Assembly: GCF_000014565.1 (NCBI RefSeq)
Contig: NC_008268.1
Location: forward strand, 5,212,501-5,276,500
Length of the DNA: 64,000 nt
Direction: 5' to 3'
From: Rhodococcus jostii RHA1
Lineage (GTDB): Bacteria; Actinomycetota; Actinomycetes; Mycobacteriales; Mycobacteriaceae
A model generated the notes under the pieces. The model did not search any database and had not been told where the DNA came from. It was given only the letters and a program-made list of their open reading frames with translations. This document shows positions 25,703-33,784 of this stretch, in pieces (position 1 is the first letter of the stretch; each line of letters starts with the position of its first letter). The position numbers and the translations under genes were made by a program.

Positions 25703-25756
25703 CTGACCCGTGAGTAGTTGTTAACCGCCCGTGGTTAACAAGTACTCACGGGTCAG
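25703..25756. repeat. 40-bp palindromic repeat, copy C, within a longer hairpin
   Basis: The core is 25710-25749, with GTTAACC/GGTTAAC pairing next to a 6-base loop (25727-25732). Pairing extends outward through CTGACCC/GGGTCAG to 25703 and 25756, giving a 24-bp stem with one mismatch. The outer part overlaps the stop codon of the gene ending at 25753, so it may terminate that transcript. It marks the right edge of the accessory block whose left part holds copy A. Confidence 0.75.
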
Positions 25757-28071
25757 TCGACGCGGGCGACGGACGTGATGCGGTGAAGGGTGAACCGCCG
25801 GACCGCGCCGCTCGCCGGGTCGAACGCGTCGAGTTGACCGCCGCCGACGCTCACGGGATCGACGATGCGGTGCGTCGCCACGCCCTGCGCGTCGACATAA
25901 CCGATGGTCACGCTGGTGCGTTCCCGCGCCGCCGCGTTGAGCAGGGCGATGGTCGCGGCGCTGCTGGCCCGCGACCCGTCGGAGCGGATGCTGCCGGATC
26001 CCCGGGCCGACGCGGCCAGGTCGCCCGCGCGGAGGGTCCGGACGACCGCGTCGAGTTGGGCGTCCGTGGCGACGGCCGGGGTGCGGCCGGCGGGAGCCTT
26101 GCGCCGGGTCACGACCCGGGCGCCGCGGGGACGCAGGTCGACCAGGGCTCCGGACGAGTCCTCGCCTGCGGGCGCGAAACCGGCCGCCCGCAGTTCGCCC
26201 AGAACTTCCCGCAGCGGTGCCTGCGACACCGCAACCGTCGGAGCCAACGCGCGCAGGGCCAAAGTTGCAGCCACCGGCGACGCCAGGACCTCCGCGAGCA
26301 GGGTGGGGTCCTCGCAGCGGACGAACGACGCCGCGACCCCCGCCCGGAGCCGCCCGTGCCGCCTCGCGACGTCGTCGATCAGATACGACAGCGACTGCGG
26401 GACGGGTGTGCGCGACCGGGTCGCGAAGAGGCTGTGCAGTTCGGCCGCCGTCATCCCGACGTCGAGGGCACGCCGGACGCTGTCCTCGCTGATCCGGTAC
26501 ATCGACGCCGCACCGGCGGACTCGATGTCCGCGACCAGGGTGATCTGCTCCAGCAGGTCCGGAGTCAGCGGGCCGGGGGCGACGACGGTGAGGTCGGCCT
26601 GGACGAGGACGTGGTCGACGGGTTCGGGCAGCGACGCGTGCATCTCGGCCTCGGCGTCGCCGCCGTGGAGCAGTGCGCGTCCGGGTGAGCTGAGCGCTCC
26701 GCGGGCGACGAGTCCGAGCGTCGCGGCCTCGTCGAGGGTGCGTTCGACCGCGTGGACCCGCAACCGGGCACCCCAGCGGGGGCGGCGCCACGCCAGCAGT
26801 CGGCTGACCTCCGCCGGATCCGCCGAGTGGCCGCTGCCCAGTTCCGCCAGCAGTCCCAGGATCGCCTGCCGGTCGCGCGGCGCGGACGGCGCGCGCACCT
26901 CCTCGGACAGCGCGGCGACCGGTTTGTCGTTGGCATCGCGCATGCCGATGAACCACGCCATGCGCGGAAGTTCCAGCCACGCGGCGGCCAGAGCGTGCCA
27001 CCGCCGGGCGACCGGCGCGGTGAGCCAGTTGTCGACCGCGGTGGTCGGGGCCCAGTAGTTCTCCCCGCTGTCGGACGTCGGCGCCGGATCCGGGGTGCCG
27101 CTCGCGATCAGTCCCGCAGCGGAGAGCAGTTCGACGAGCAGGCTCAGCCGGTTCTCGTCGATGCCGGACGTCTTGGCGATCCGGCGCAGTTCGCGGACAC
27201 CGAGCCCACCTGCCCGCAGGGCGGGCGCCGGGATCTCGCCGAGAGCCTTGACGACGTCCTCGCAGTGGCGAACCAGTTCCAGCGCCTCACCTGCCGCGGC
27301 GGCGTTGATGTCGGTCGGCTTGTGCTTGCGGCCCGTGACGGTGGGAGCGGCCAGCGACGTGGGGTCGAAGACGGCCTCCCCGCGCAGGACCTGCCGCACC
27401 TGATAGGGCAGTTCGACGGTTTCGTCGTCGATCCACCGCAGCAGCCCGGCGGCGAGGAGTCGCTGCACGGGACGGTCGGGGGGTGTTCCCGGGGCCGCGT
27501 CCCGGGTGCGTCCGATCGAACTCGACTTCGACAGGGTCTCCAGGATGTCCCGCTCGACGCTCTGCAGTCCGGCCAGCGCGGCCGTGATGCCGGGTTCGTC
27601 CAGCGTCTCGTCGGGTTCGGCGCTGCGTCCGACCCGCCACGGGATGGTGGCCACGACAGCGGGAACGATGCGCAGCGACGTCTTGTCCCCCCAGACGATC
27701 CCCACGGACCGCAGGCCGTCCAGCGTGGCGTCGACGGTCTTCTTCGTCGCCCGCGACCCCACTGCGTCCTGCAGCGTGGCCCGCGGCACGGCGACCTCGT
27801 CGGCCCGTTCGAGCGCCAGGAGTTCGAGGATGCCGAAGTCCAGCGACGTCAGGTTGTCGGCCGCGCGGGCCACCGATGCCCGCTGTTCGGCGCGGCCGGC
27901 GAGGACGACGATCGTGGCAGGCGGTGGAACCGCCAGGTCGGGGCGCTTGCGGAGCAGATCCGTCAGTTCGGCGTCGCTGCGCGCGGCCAGCCAGTCCGCG
28001 AGGGTCGCGGCTCCGCGCGGGGAGGCAGCGGTGCCGTTGGTGCTCGCGGTGGCGTCGTCGGTGTCGGTCAT
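25753..28071 (-). CDS. Helicase-associated domain protein (Rv0862c-like)
   Basis: A 772-residue protein without Walker motifs. It resembles the actinobacterial proteins annotated with a helicase C-terminal/XPB DNA-recognition domain, encoded next to the XPB helicase in M. tuberculosis (Rv0861c-Rv0862c). The middle (about 490-640; LPEPVDHVLVQADLTVVAPGPL) is the recognisable domain, and the C-terminus (VTIGYVDAQGVATHRIVDPVSVGGG) resembles a WYL-type fold. A role with XPB in DNA repair is inferred from synteny in relatives; here the pair is separated by about 13 kb. ATG start at 28071. Confidence 0.75.
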   Translation of the reverse strand: MTDTDDATASTNGTAASPRGAATLADWLAARSDAELTDLLRKRPDLAVPPPATIVVLAGRAEQRASVARAADNLTSLDFGILELLALERADEVAVPRATLQDAVGSRATKKTVDATLDGLRSVGIVWGDKTSLRIVPAVVATIPWRVGRSAEPDETLDEPGITAALAGLQSVERDILETLSKSSSIGRTRDAAPGTPPDRPVQRLLAAGLLRWIDDETVELPYQVRQVLRGEAVFDPTSLAAPTVTGRKHKPTDINAAAAGEALELVRHCEDVVKALGEIPAPALRAGGLGVRELRRIAKTSGIDENRLSLLVELLSAAGLIASGTPDPAPTSDSGENYWAPTTAVDNWLTAPVARRWHALAAAWLELPRMAWFIGMRDANDKPVAALSEEVRAPSAPRDRQAILGLLAELGSGHSADPAEVSRLLAWRRPRWGARLRVHAVERTLDEAATLGLVARGALSSPGRALLHGGDAEAEMHASLPEPVDHVLVQADLTVVAPGPLTPDLLEQITLVADIESAGAASMYRISEDSVRRALDVGMTAAELHSLFATRSRTPVPQSLSYLIDDVARRHGRLRAGVAASFVRCEDPTLLAEVLASPVAATLALRALAPTVAVSQAPLREVLGELRAAGFAPAGEDSSGALVDLRPRGARVVTRRKAPAGRTPAVATDAQLDAVVRTLRAGDLAASARGSGSIRSDGSRASSAATIALLNAAARERTSVTIGYVDAQGVATHRIVDPVSVGGGQLDAFDPASGAVRRFTLHRITSVARVD

Positions 28072-28131
28072 CGACTATCAGATTAGAGACCTGGGCTGTA
28101 CGTCGCCGAATGCTCCTGTCAAAATGGCACC

Positions 28132-28320
28132 GTGGCTAACAATTCGAAGAAGCAGTACGTGGATCCAGGGTGGCCCGAAACCGCCGATGGAGATAGCGCC
28201 GTGACCGAACTGTCGTCGAGCCGTGCGGGCGGATTGTCCCCGTTCGGCGAGGACACCGAGTTCCCGCTGCCGGCGGACTCGCTGCCGTACGCGCATCCGC
28301 ACACCGTGATCAACCGCTGA
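28132..28320 (+). CDS. Small conserved actinobacterial protein (62 residues)
   Basis: GTG 28132 opens a 62-codon frame, divergent from the helicase-associated gene by 60 bases. It is hydrophilic, with the recognisable start [14 protein letters not shown] and a C-terminal segment rich in Pro, Phe and acidic residues. No motif or membrane segment is seen and function is unknown. A strong bidirectional terminator follows the stop by 11 bases, which supports it as a real gene. It may correspond to Rv0863 by position. Confidence 0.65.
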   Translation: MANNSKKQYVDPGWPETADGDSAVTELSSSRAGGLSPFGEDTEFPLPADSLPYAHPHTVINR

Positions 28321-28331
28321 CCCGACGACAC

Positions 28332-28369
28332 AAGAGGGGCCCTGCACCGGATCGGTGCAGGGCCCTCTT
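28332..28369. terminator. Bidirectional terminator between the 62-residue gene and rpfA
   Basis: A perfect 13-bp stem GGGCCCTGCACCG (28337-28349) with its complement at 28353-28365 and a 3-base loop, extended by AAGA/TCTT around a single bulge. It lies between convergent genes. Confidence 0.85.
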
Positions 28370-28386
28370 CTGTGAGTCGCGGGGGA

Positions 28387-28968
28387 TTACTGCGGGAGCA
28401 GTCCCTTGTTCGCGTCGATGAGCTGCAGGATCTGGGGATCGATCGCGATGCCCTGAGCCTTGACGGCCTCGATCGCGTTGTCGACGGCACCGGCGTACTG
28501 CGACGTGCCGTTGGTGCTGGGGACGCCGCCCGTGAGGTCGGGGAGTGCCGGCGCCGCGGGGGCCTCGGGCACGGTTGCGGGGGCGGTGCGCTGGGTGGGT
28601 GCGCTGCTCAGGCCGAGGCTCGAGGAGCAGGACGGCCATGCGCCCCAGCCCTGGGAGTCGAGGACCTTCTCGGCGACGACGATCTGCTCTTCACGCGAGG
28701 CCTGGTTGGCGGTGGCCGCGTACTGGGTTCCACCGTGTGCGTTCCAGGTGCTCGGGGAGAACTGGAGTCCGCCCTGGAAGCCGTTTCCGGTGTTGATTCC
28801 CCAGTTTCCGCCGGACTCGCACTGCGCGAGGCGGTCCCAGTCGGAGTCGGGTGCCGCGTTCGCGGTGCCCGAGAAGGCTGCTCCGGCGACGCCCATGATG
28901 GCGCCGGTGACGGCGACCTTGGCGACGGTGCGGCCGGTGTTGGTGGGCTTGCGATGGCGTCCGCTCAT
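28387..28968 (-). CDS. rpfA: Resuscitation-promoting factor, RpfA-like
   Basis: A 193-residue secreted protein. The signal peptide ends near residue 39 (GTANAA). The Rpf domain (about 40-117; SDWDRLAQCESGGNWGINTG) is a lysozyme-like fold that cleaves peptidoglycan, with the catalytic Glu in CESGG and a second Cys near the domain end (WPSC). A Pro/Ala-rich tail of about 75 residues follows, much shorter than in M. tuberculosis RpfA. Rpf proteins act outside the cell to wake dormant cells. Gene position matches Rv0867c. Expression is probably controlled by the upstream c-di-AMP riboswitch and perhaps by a CRP-type site. Confidence 0.9.
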   Translation of the reverse strand: MSGRHRKPTNTGRTVAKVAVTGAIMGVAGAAFSGTANAAPDSDWDRLAQCESGGNWGINTGNGFQGGLQFSPSTWNAHGGTQYAATANQASREEQIVVAEKVLDSQGWGAWPSCSSSLGLSSAPTQRTAPATVPEAPAAPALPDLTGGVPSTNGTSQYAGAVDNAIEAVKAQGIAIDPQILQLIDANKGLLPQ

Positions 28969-28984
28969 AGTGGTCGAGATCCTC

Positions 28985-29155
28985 TCCACACGCGCCTGCG
29001 AGGTCAGCTGTCGGGTTCGGGCTGAGAGGTCGCCCGGCCTCGCCTCTCCTGGCTGGAGAGGGTCTGGCTTCACCCCAAGATCCGAGTGTGCGAAGCACAT
29101 TCGGGCCGGTGTCCGTCTGAGAACTTGCGTTCCCTGGAGGACTTTGGGTCCCCCG
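28985..29155 (-). ncRNA. Cyclic di-AMP riboswitch (ydaO/yuaA type) before rpfA
   Basis: On the minus strand the leader contains, in order, GGGGGACCCAAAG (29143-29155), TTGGGGTGAAGCC (29066-29078) and GCCCGAACCCGACAGCT (29006-29022), followed by GACCTCGCAGGCG. These are conserved segments of the ydaO riboswitch, which commonly precedes rpf and other cell-wall hydrolase genes in actinobacteria. Binding of c-di-AMP lowers expression in studied cases. The boundaries are approximate. Confidence 0.85.
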
Positions 29156-29408
29156 TCCTCGTCCCTGGAATGCTTCGTCGGGACTCCGGTACCCGCGGGA
29201 CGAGGTTTGGCGCGGCGGGCCGGATGTGACCGATGTTTCCTCGGCCGGTGACGACGGTAACGGGCCGAGGCCGCAGTGTCACCATTTGATAACGCGGAGT
29301 GTCTTCGCCTGTTGCGGGGCCTCATTGGGCGCGCAGGGACTCTTCCCAGCTAGTGGCGACGAGACGTGCGTATCGCCGAGCCGTTGCCCTTCCGTTACCG
29401 GGCCGTTA

Positions 29409-29424
29409 TGTGAGGAAGCTCACA
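29409..29424. promoter_or_regulatory. CRP/GlxR-type site between rpfA and the YccF gene
   Basis: TGTGAGGAAGCTCACA has two perfect half-sites (TGTGA and TCACA) with the required 6-base spacer. It lies directly after the YccF stop and about 250 bases beyond the 5' edge of the riboswitch. In M. tuberculosis, rpfA is a known target of the cAMP receptor protein Rv3676, which supports the call; the long distance to the coding region is explained by the riboswitch leader. Confidence 0.6.
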
Positions 29425-29802
29425 TCACTGGGGAGCGTCGACGATGTCCTTGCCGAGGGGCATGAGCGAGATGGGGATCATCTTGAGATTTGCGACCGCG
29501 AGCGGAATCCCGATGATCGTGATCGCCATGGCGATTGCCGTCACGACGTGCCCGATCGCGAGCCACAGACCGGCGATGACGAACCAGATGACGTTGCCGA
29601 TCAGCGAGGCGACACCGGCCGTCGGCTTGTCGATGACGGTCTTCCCGAACGGCCACAGCGCGTAGACGCCGACCCGGAACGACGCGATGCCGAACGGGAT
29701 CGTGATGATCAGGATGCAGCACAGGATTCCGGCGACGAAGTACCCCAGCGCCAGCCACAGACCGCCGAAGATCAGCCAGATGATGTTGAGCAGAATTCTC
29801 AT
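29425..29802 (-). CDS. YccF-domain inner-membrane protein
   Basis: A 125-residue protein built of two YccF repeats: [16 protein letters not shown] in the first half and [17 protein letters not shown] in the second, each followed by [13 protein letters not shown] or [12 protein letters not shown]. About four membrane segments. The function of the family is unknown. The gene is 30 bases downstream of a small membrane protein gene on the same strand. Position fits Rv0870c. Confidence 0.85.
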   Translation of the reverse strand: MRILLNIIWLIFGGLWLALGYFVAGILCCILIITIPFGIASFRVGVYALWPFGKTVIDKPTAGVASLIGNVIWFVIAGLWLAIGHVVTAIAMAITIIGIPLAVANLKMIPISLMPLGKDIVDAPQ

Positions 29803-29832
29803 GATCGTCCCATCGGTCGGTGGTCGGGTGTG

Positions 29833-30072
29833 TCAGCGCGAGCGTCTGCCCTGTCTGAGCGCCGCGACGATTCCGAGGAGGAAGCCGATCGGGCACGCGA
29901 GGGCGATGAGATAGAGAACGAGGCCCGGTTCGGAATCGGAGAGCACCGGGGTCAGGAAGATCGCCACGATCGCGACGAAGCCGATCGCGAAGAGGGCGAG
30001 TGCGACGCGCAGGAGTCCGTCGCTCCTCCGGGGTGTGTGAGGAGTGCTCGGAGGAGTCGGTTCGTGGGCCAC
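29833..30072 (-). CDS. Small two-helix membrane protein (79 residues)
   Basis: The GTG start at 30072 gives 79 residues: a hydrophilic Pro/Thr-rich lead, two hydrophobic segments (about 21-40 and 50-70) separated by DSEPG, and a basic tail (RQGRRSR). No family is recognised. It was preferred over the longer overlapping frame to 30648 because that extension lies antisense to the cold-shock gene. It is probably cotranscribed with the YccF gene. Confidence 0.6.
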   Translation of the reverse strand: MAHEPTPPSTPHTPRRSDGLLRVALALFAIGFVAIVAIFLTPVLSDSEPGLVLYLIALACPIGFLLGIVAALRQGRRSR

Positions 30073-30140
30073 ACCAGCAACGATAGTGCCTGGAAACCCG
30101 GATGTCGGAGGGGGTCTCTGCAAGGTAGACTGTGGGCACT

Positions 30141-30169
30141 GCGCGTCCCGCACCAGAGGTGGGGCGCGC
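30141..30169 (+). promoter_or_regulatory. GC-rich hairpin in the leader of the cold-shock gene
   Basis: GCGCGTCCC (30141-30149) pairs with GGGGCGCGC (30161-30169), including one G-T wobble, and is followed by TGTTTT (30170-30175). It lies about 55 bases before the cold-shock start and behind a TAGACT (30126-30131) that could be a -10. Its form is that of a terminator or an RNA thermosensor-like element; the role is inferred. Confidence 0.35.
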
Positions 30170-30225
30170 TGTTTTGCATACCAAGTGCAACCAACTGCAC
30201 TCCAAGTGATGAGCGGGTGAACGCG

Positions 30226-30636
30226 GTGCCGACCGGCAAGGTGAAGTGGTACGACGTCGAAAAGGGCTTCGGCTTTCTGTCGCAGGAGGAGGGGGAGGAC
30301 GTCTACGTGCGTTCGTCCGCTCTTCCCGAGGGCGTCGAGGGCCTCAAGGCCGGCCAGCGCGTCGAGTTCGGCATGGCCGCCGGTCGACGCGGCCCCCAGG
30401 CTCTGAGCCTGAAGGTGCTCGACCCGGCGCCGTCGCTGCGTCAAAACGCCGCGCGCAAGGAGCCGTCCGCCAAGAAGCACACGCCGGACGAACTCCACGG
30501 CATGGTCGAGGACATGATCACGCTGCTCGAGGCGAAGGTCCAGCCCGATCTGCGCAAGGGCAAGTACCCCGACCGCAAGACCGCCCAGCGCATCTCCGAG
30601 GTGGTCCGCGCCGTCGCGCGCGAGCTCGACAGCTGA
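30226..30636 (+). CDS. Cold-shock domain protein with C-terminal extension
   Basis: A 136-residue protein. Residues 1-65 are a cold-shock domain with the RNA-binding signature [14 protein letters not shown] and a second motif [10 protein letters not shown]. The remaining 70 residues are a basic, helical extension ([40 protein letters not shown]) conserved in actinobacterial long Csp proteins of the Rv0871/CspB type but absent from 67-residue Csp proteins. It likely binds single-stranded nucleic acid. GTG 30226 was chosen because VPTGKVKWY matches family N-termini; GTG 30217 is also in frame. A strong terminator follows. Confidence 0.85.
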   Translation: MPTGKVKWYDVEKGFGFLSQEEGEDVYVRSSALPEGVEGLKAGQRVEFGMAAGRRGPQALSLKVLDPAPSLRQNAARKEPSAKKHTPDELHGMVEDMITLLEAKVQPDLRKGKYPDRKTAQRISEVVRAVARELDS

Positions 30637-30652
30637 TTCGACGGACAACGAA

Positions 30653-30682
30653 AAGGCCCCTGCGCTCCGGCGCAGGGGCCTT
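30653..30682. terminator. Bidirectional terminator after the cold-shock gene
   Basis: AAGGCCCCTGCGC (30653-30665) and its exact complement (30670-30682) form a 13-bp stem with a 4-base loop. It sits between the cold-shock gene and the convergent DUF2771 gene. Confidence 0.88.
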
Positions 30683-30696
30683 CTTCGTGTGTCGTG

Positions 30697-31188
30697 CTAG
30701 GCGGTCTTGATCGACCAGGCTGCCCGGGCCTTCGTGAGCCCCTGCTCGTCGATGACGGCGGACGGCAGCTGGATCTCGACGCCTGCCAGCTGCAGGTCTT
30801 CCGAGGAGGGCACGGTCACGGCGCGGGTCTCACCGGCGCGGTGGGCCTGTTCCTGGACGACGACCTGTCCCGATGCGTCCTGGTAGACGACGAGCATGCG
30901 CCACGGCGCGTCGACGATCTCCTGCGGCAGCGACAGCTGCAGCGAGGAGCCGGGGGGCACGTCGAGCTCGGCGAGGTCACCGGTTGTGCAGTCCTCGAGA
31001 TACAGGTTGCAGTACGCCAGCGGGGGGATCTGCTCGGCCCGGTTGTGGGCGAAGGCCGTGATCTCGGGCAGGCGGGGCGAGGAGTTGCGGACCAGTGCGT
31101 ACAGGACTCCGACGAAGGCCACCAGGACCACCATCAGCCCCACTGCAATCAGTGCCAGGATCTTCTTGGTTCGCGCCTGCATTCTCAC
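30697..31188 (-). CDS. DUF2771-type membrane-anchored protein
   Basis: A 163-residue protein with one N-terminal membrane segment (about 10-33) and an extracytoplasmic domain with two Cys residues (CNLYLEDC) that may form a disulfide. It resembles DUF2771 of Mycobacteriales (Rv0875c by position), function unknown. The GTG at 31188 directly follows the MFS stop codon; ATG 31182 is the alternative start. Very likely cotranscribed with the MFS gene. Confidence 0.75.
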   Translation of the reverse strand: MRMQARTKKILALIAVGLMVVLVAFVGVLYALVRNSSPRLPEITAFAHNRAEQIPPLAYCNLYLEDCTTGDLAELDVPPGSSLQLSLPQEIVDAPWRMLVVYQDASGQVVVQEQAHRAGETRAVTVPSSEDLQLAGVEIQLPSAVIDEQGLTKARAAWSIKTA

Positions 31189-32859
31189 TTACGTCACATT
31201 TCCTGTCGATCGGTCGGCCCGGTGGGTCGAGTGGGGCTCGGTCACTTCTTGTTCGGCCAGGTCGGGACGTTTTCCGCCGAGCCCGGGCAGGAGGGTGCTC
31301 CCGCGGTAGGTGAGGACGGTCTGGACGAGCCCGATGGTCATGACGGCAGAGACCACGGAGAACCCGATCCAGTATTCGGTGGGCAGGAGGACGCCCAGCG
31401 CGCCGCCCACCACCCAGCTCAGCTGGAGGACCGTCTCCGACCTACCGAATCCGGACGCGATCGATTCCTCGGGCAGGTCGTGCTGCAGCGACGCGTCCAG
31501 CGACACCTTGGCCAGGGCGCTGGCCGCCGACGCGACGAGGGTGGCCAGGGCGGCGGTCAGCAGATTGTCGGTGATCGCGGCGAGGACGGCGATGATCCAC
31601 ACGGCACCCGTGCAGCGCAGCACGATGAGGGCGGGGCGGCCGAGTTTGATCCGGGCGCCCGCGGCGTTGCCTGCGAAGTTGCCGATACCGGCGGCCGCGC
31701 CGACCAGGCCGAGCATGGCGGCCTGCACCAGCGGCTCGTGGTCGGTCTTCGACTTCGCGACGAACGCGATGTACAGCGTGAGGAACCCGGTGAGCACGCG
31801 GATGGTGCTGTTTCCCCACAACCCGGTGATGACCGCGCGGCCCAGCGGCTGCCGGCGTCTACCGGATTTCGCGGTGGCCGCGGCTTCGGCCTGCAGCACC
31901 CGGGTGCGCCCCAGCGCCTCGGTCGGGTGCTCGTCGCCGTGGTACGTGAGGGTGGCGGGTACCTCGCCCTCGGTGACCTCGACCCACGACGGGATCCGCA
32001 TGCTGAGGTACGCGCCCAGGGCGGTGATGACCGCCGCCAGCCACAGCGCGCCGACGGACCCGGTGGCCATGGCGAGACCACCCGCGAGGGCGCCTGCGCC
32101 GATGGTTCCGCCGAGAAGTCCGAACACGGTGAGCCGGGAGTTGACCCGCACCAGGTCGATCTCCGGTGGCAGCACACGTGGAGTGACCGCACTCTTGAGC
32201 ACCGAGAACGACTTGCTGAGCACCATCATTCCGAGCGCGGCCGGATACAGCACCCAGCTGTCGAAGTTGAAGACGAGAACGATCGCCAGGATCGTCCGGA
32301 GACCGAACGACGTGGCCAGTGCGACGCGACGGCCGTGCTGAAGCCGGTCGAGCATCGGACCGATCAGCGGAGCGATGACGGCGAACGGGGCGATGGTGAT
32401 CAAGAGGTACAGCGCGACCTTCGTCTTGTCCTCGCCCGTCGCGGCCGAGAAGAACAGGGTGTTCGCCAGGGCGACGGCGATGGCCGCGTCGGTCGCGTTG
32501 TTGGCCATCACCGCGTAGGTCAGTGCGGTGAGCCCCGACTTGTCCGCACCGTCCGCCTTGGCTGCGCGATGGAACGTCGCGATGCCCTTGTTGGTGAGTT
32601 CCCGGCTGCGCATCGCCGCGACCCGGGTGACGGTGAGCTTGCGCGGCATCGGCGGCGCCTTGGGGGCGTCGGCCCGTTCCTCGTCGGAACGGGGACGCTG
32701 CCCGCCGCCGACCGGATGGAGGGGAGGGAGCGGTGTGCGTCGACCTCCCGAGCGGGCGGCGGGCGGGTATTTGTCGTAGCCGGGATGAACGGGGGGCCCG
32801 GAATTCTCGTCAGGAGCCCGACCGCCGTCAGGCTCGTAGGGTTCGCGCGGTCCGGTCAC
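31189..32859 (-). CDS. MFS transporter (Rv0876c-like)
   Basis: A 556-residue protein with a 100-residue Pro/Arg-rich cytoplasmic lead and about 12 membrane segments. Recognisable parts are LIGPMLDRLQHGRR (motif A-like) and RVNSRLTVFGLLGGTIGAGALAGG. Position and length match Rv0876c. Substrate unknown. The DUF2771 gene starts immediately after it. The long antisense frame over this gene is a codon-bias shadow. Confidence 0.8.
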   Translation of the reverse strand: MTGPREPYEPDGGRAPDENSGPPVHPGYDKYPPAARSGGRRTPLPPLHPVGGGQRPRSDEERADAPKAPPMPRKLTVTRVAAMRSRELTNKGIATFHRAAKADGADKSGLTALTYAVMANNATDAAIAVALANTLFFSAATGEDKTKVALYLLITIAPFAVIAPLIGPMLDRLQHGRRVALATSFGLRTILAIVLVFNFDSWVLYPAALGMMVLSKSFSVLKSAVTPRVLPPEIDLVRVNSRLTVFGLLGGTIGAGALAGGLAMATGSVGALWLAAVITALGAYLSMRIPSWVEVTEGEVPATLTYHGDEHPTEALGRTRVLQAEAAATAKSGRRRQPLGRAVITGLWGNSTIRVLTGFLTLYIAFVAKSKTDHEPLVQAAMLGLVGAAAGIGNFAGNAAGARIKLGRPALIVLRCTGAVWIIAVLAAITDNLLTAALATLVASAASALAKVSLDASLQHDLPEESIASGFGRSETVLQLSWVVGGALGVLLPTEYWIGFSVVSAVMTIGLVQTVLTYRGSTLLPGLGGKRPDLAEQEVTEPHSTHRADRSTGNVT

Positions 32860-32930
32860 TCCCTAATTCTGTCCTAGTCGGGAGACATGCGACCACAGCA
32901 ACCCCGGCCAATGCTGGTCAGATCGGCCTG

Positions 32931-33725
32931 TCAGGGAACGAACCGCACCTCGAACATGCGCGGCCAGTACTTTCCGGTGACGAGGAAGTGGTCCGTTCCC
33001 GGGATCTGCGCGATGCCGTTGAGGACGTCGACGTCCCGCGGGCCGGGCGGGAGCGCGTCGCGGAGGACCGTGGCGTCGATCTCCGCGGTGACCCGCCCGT
33101 CCGAGGGATCGATGCGGACGAAGGTGTCGGTGGTCCAGACGTTCGCGTAGACCGCGCCGTCGTCCGCGCATTCGAGTTCGTTGAGGCGGCCCAGGGGGTT
33201 TCCGTCCCGCACCGCCTGCACGGTGCGCCGTGGTTCGAACGTGACCGGGTCGCGGAACGTGAGGGTGGGTGAGCCGTCGCTCGTGACCAGTGCGTCGGGC
33301 AATGCGCAGATGCCCCACCCTTCGCCGTCGAACGGGACCCGCCGCTGTTCGGCGAGTGTCGCGCGATCCCGGGCGACGGCGACCCCGTCGCGCCACGTCA
33401 GCTGCCAGACCGTGTCGCCGCTCACCGTGATGCCCTCGCCGAACAGGGGCGACGGCAGGTCCGCGCGCGCCCGGACGGTGCCGCTGGCGAGGTCGGTGGC
33501 CTGCACCCAGGACTCACCGGGGCGGCCGGTGCCCTCGAGCAACTCGGTGCCGTCGATCTCGAGTCCCTGGGTGAACGCATTCGGGTCGTGGTCGAGGGTG
33601 CGGAGGATCTCCACGCGAAGGTCCGCGCCGGACGCGCCCGCCGCCACGGGACTCTGCGGGGAGCACGCGGTGACCAGCCACGCCACCGCGAGCAGGGCTG
33701 GGACGAGGTGCCTCCGGCCGGTCAT
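32931..33725 (-). CDS. Glutaminyl-peptide cyclotransferase-like lipoprotein
   Basis: A 264-residue beta-propeller protein of the plant-type glutamine cyclotransferase family, which converts N-terminal Gln to pyroglutamate. Family segments are AFTQGLEIDGTELLEGTG, LNELECADDGAVYANVW and VLNGIAQIPGTDHFLVTGKYWPRM (shown in parts). An N-terminal lipobox LVTAC (Cys21) places it outside the membrane. ATG 33725 was chosen because the lipoprotein signal begins there. It is divergent from the DUF3027 gene by 59 bases. Confidence 0.85.
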   Translation of the reverse strand: MTGRRHLVPALLAVAWLVTACSPQSPVAAGASGADLRVEILRTLDHDPNAFTQGLEIDGTELLEGTGRPGESWVQATDLASGTVRARADLPSPLFGEGITVSGDTVWQLTWRDGVAVARDRATLAEQRRVPFDGEGWGICALPDALVTSDGSPTLTFRDPVTFEPRRTVQAVRDGNPLGRLNELECADDGAVYANVWTTDTFVRIDPSDGRVTAEIDATVLRDALPPGPRDVDVLNGIAQIPGTDHFLVTGKYWPRMFEVRFVP

Positions 33726-33784
33726 CGGACCAGCATGACAGCCCAGGTGGGCACGCACTTGCGGTGGTGCGGCAAACTGGTGGT

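Larger units (their letters stand above)
28969..29424. other. Gene-free region upstream of rpfA
   Basis: This is the only gap over 300 bases. It holds the c-di-AMP riboswitch (28985-29155), then about 250 bases with the presumed rpfA promoter on the minus strand, and a CRP/GlxR-type site at its far end (29409-29424). I found no convincing -10/-35 pair and no small gene. Confidence 0.7.

Noticed and set aside
29299..30216. Long N-terminal extension of the cold-shock frame
   Set aside because: The extension runs antisense to the YccF and 79-residue genes; the cold-shock domain begins at GTG 30226 as in relatives.
30694..32877. A 727-codon plus-strand frame opposite the MFS and DUF2771 genes
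   Set aside because: Low-complexity, Gly/Arg/Asp-rich shadow; the minus-strand genes have membrane segments and family matches.
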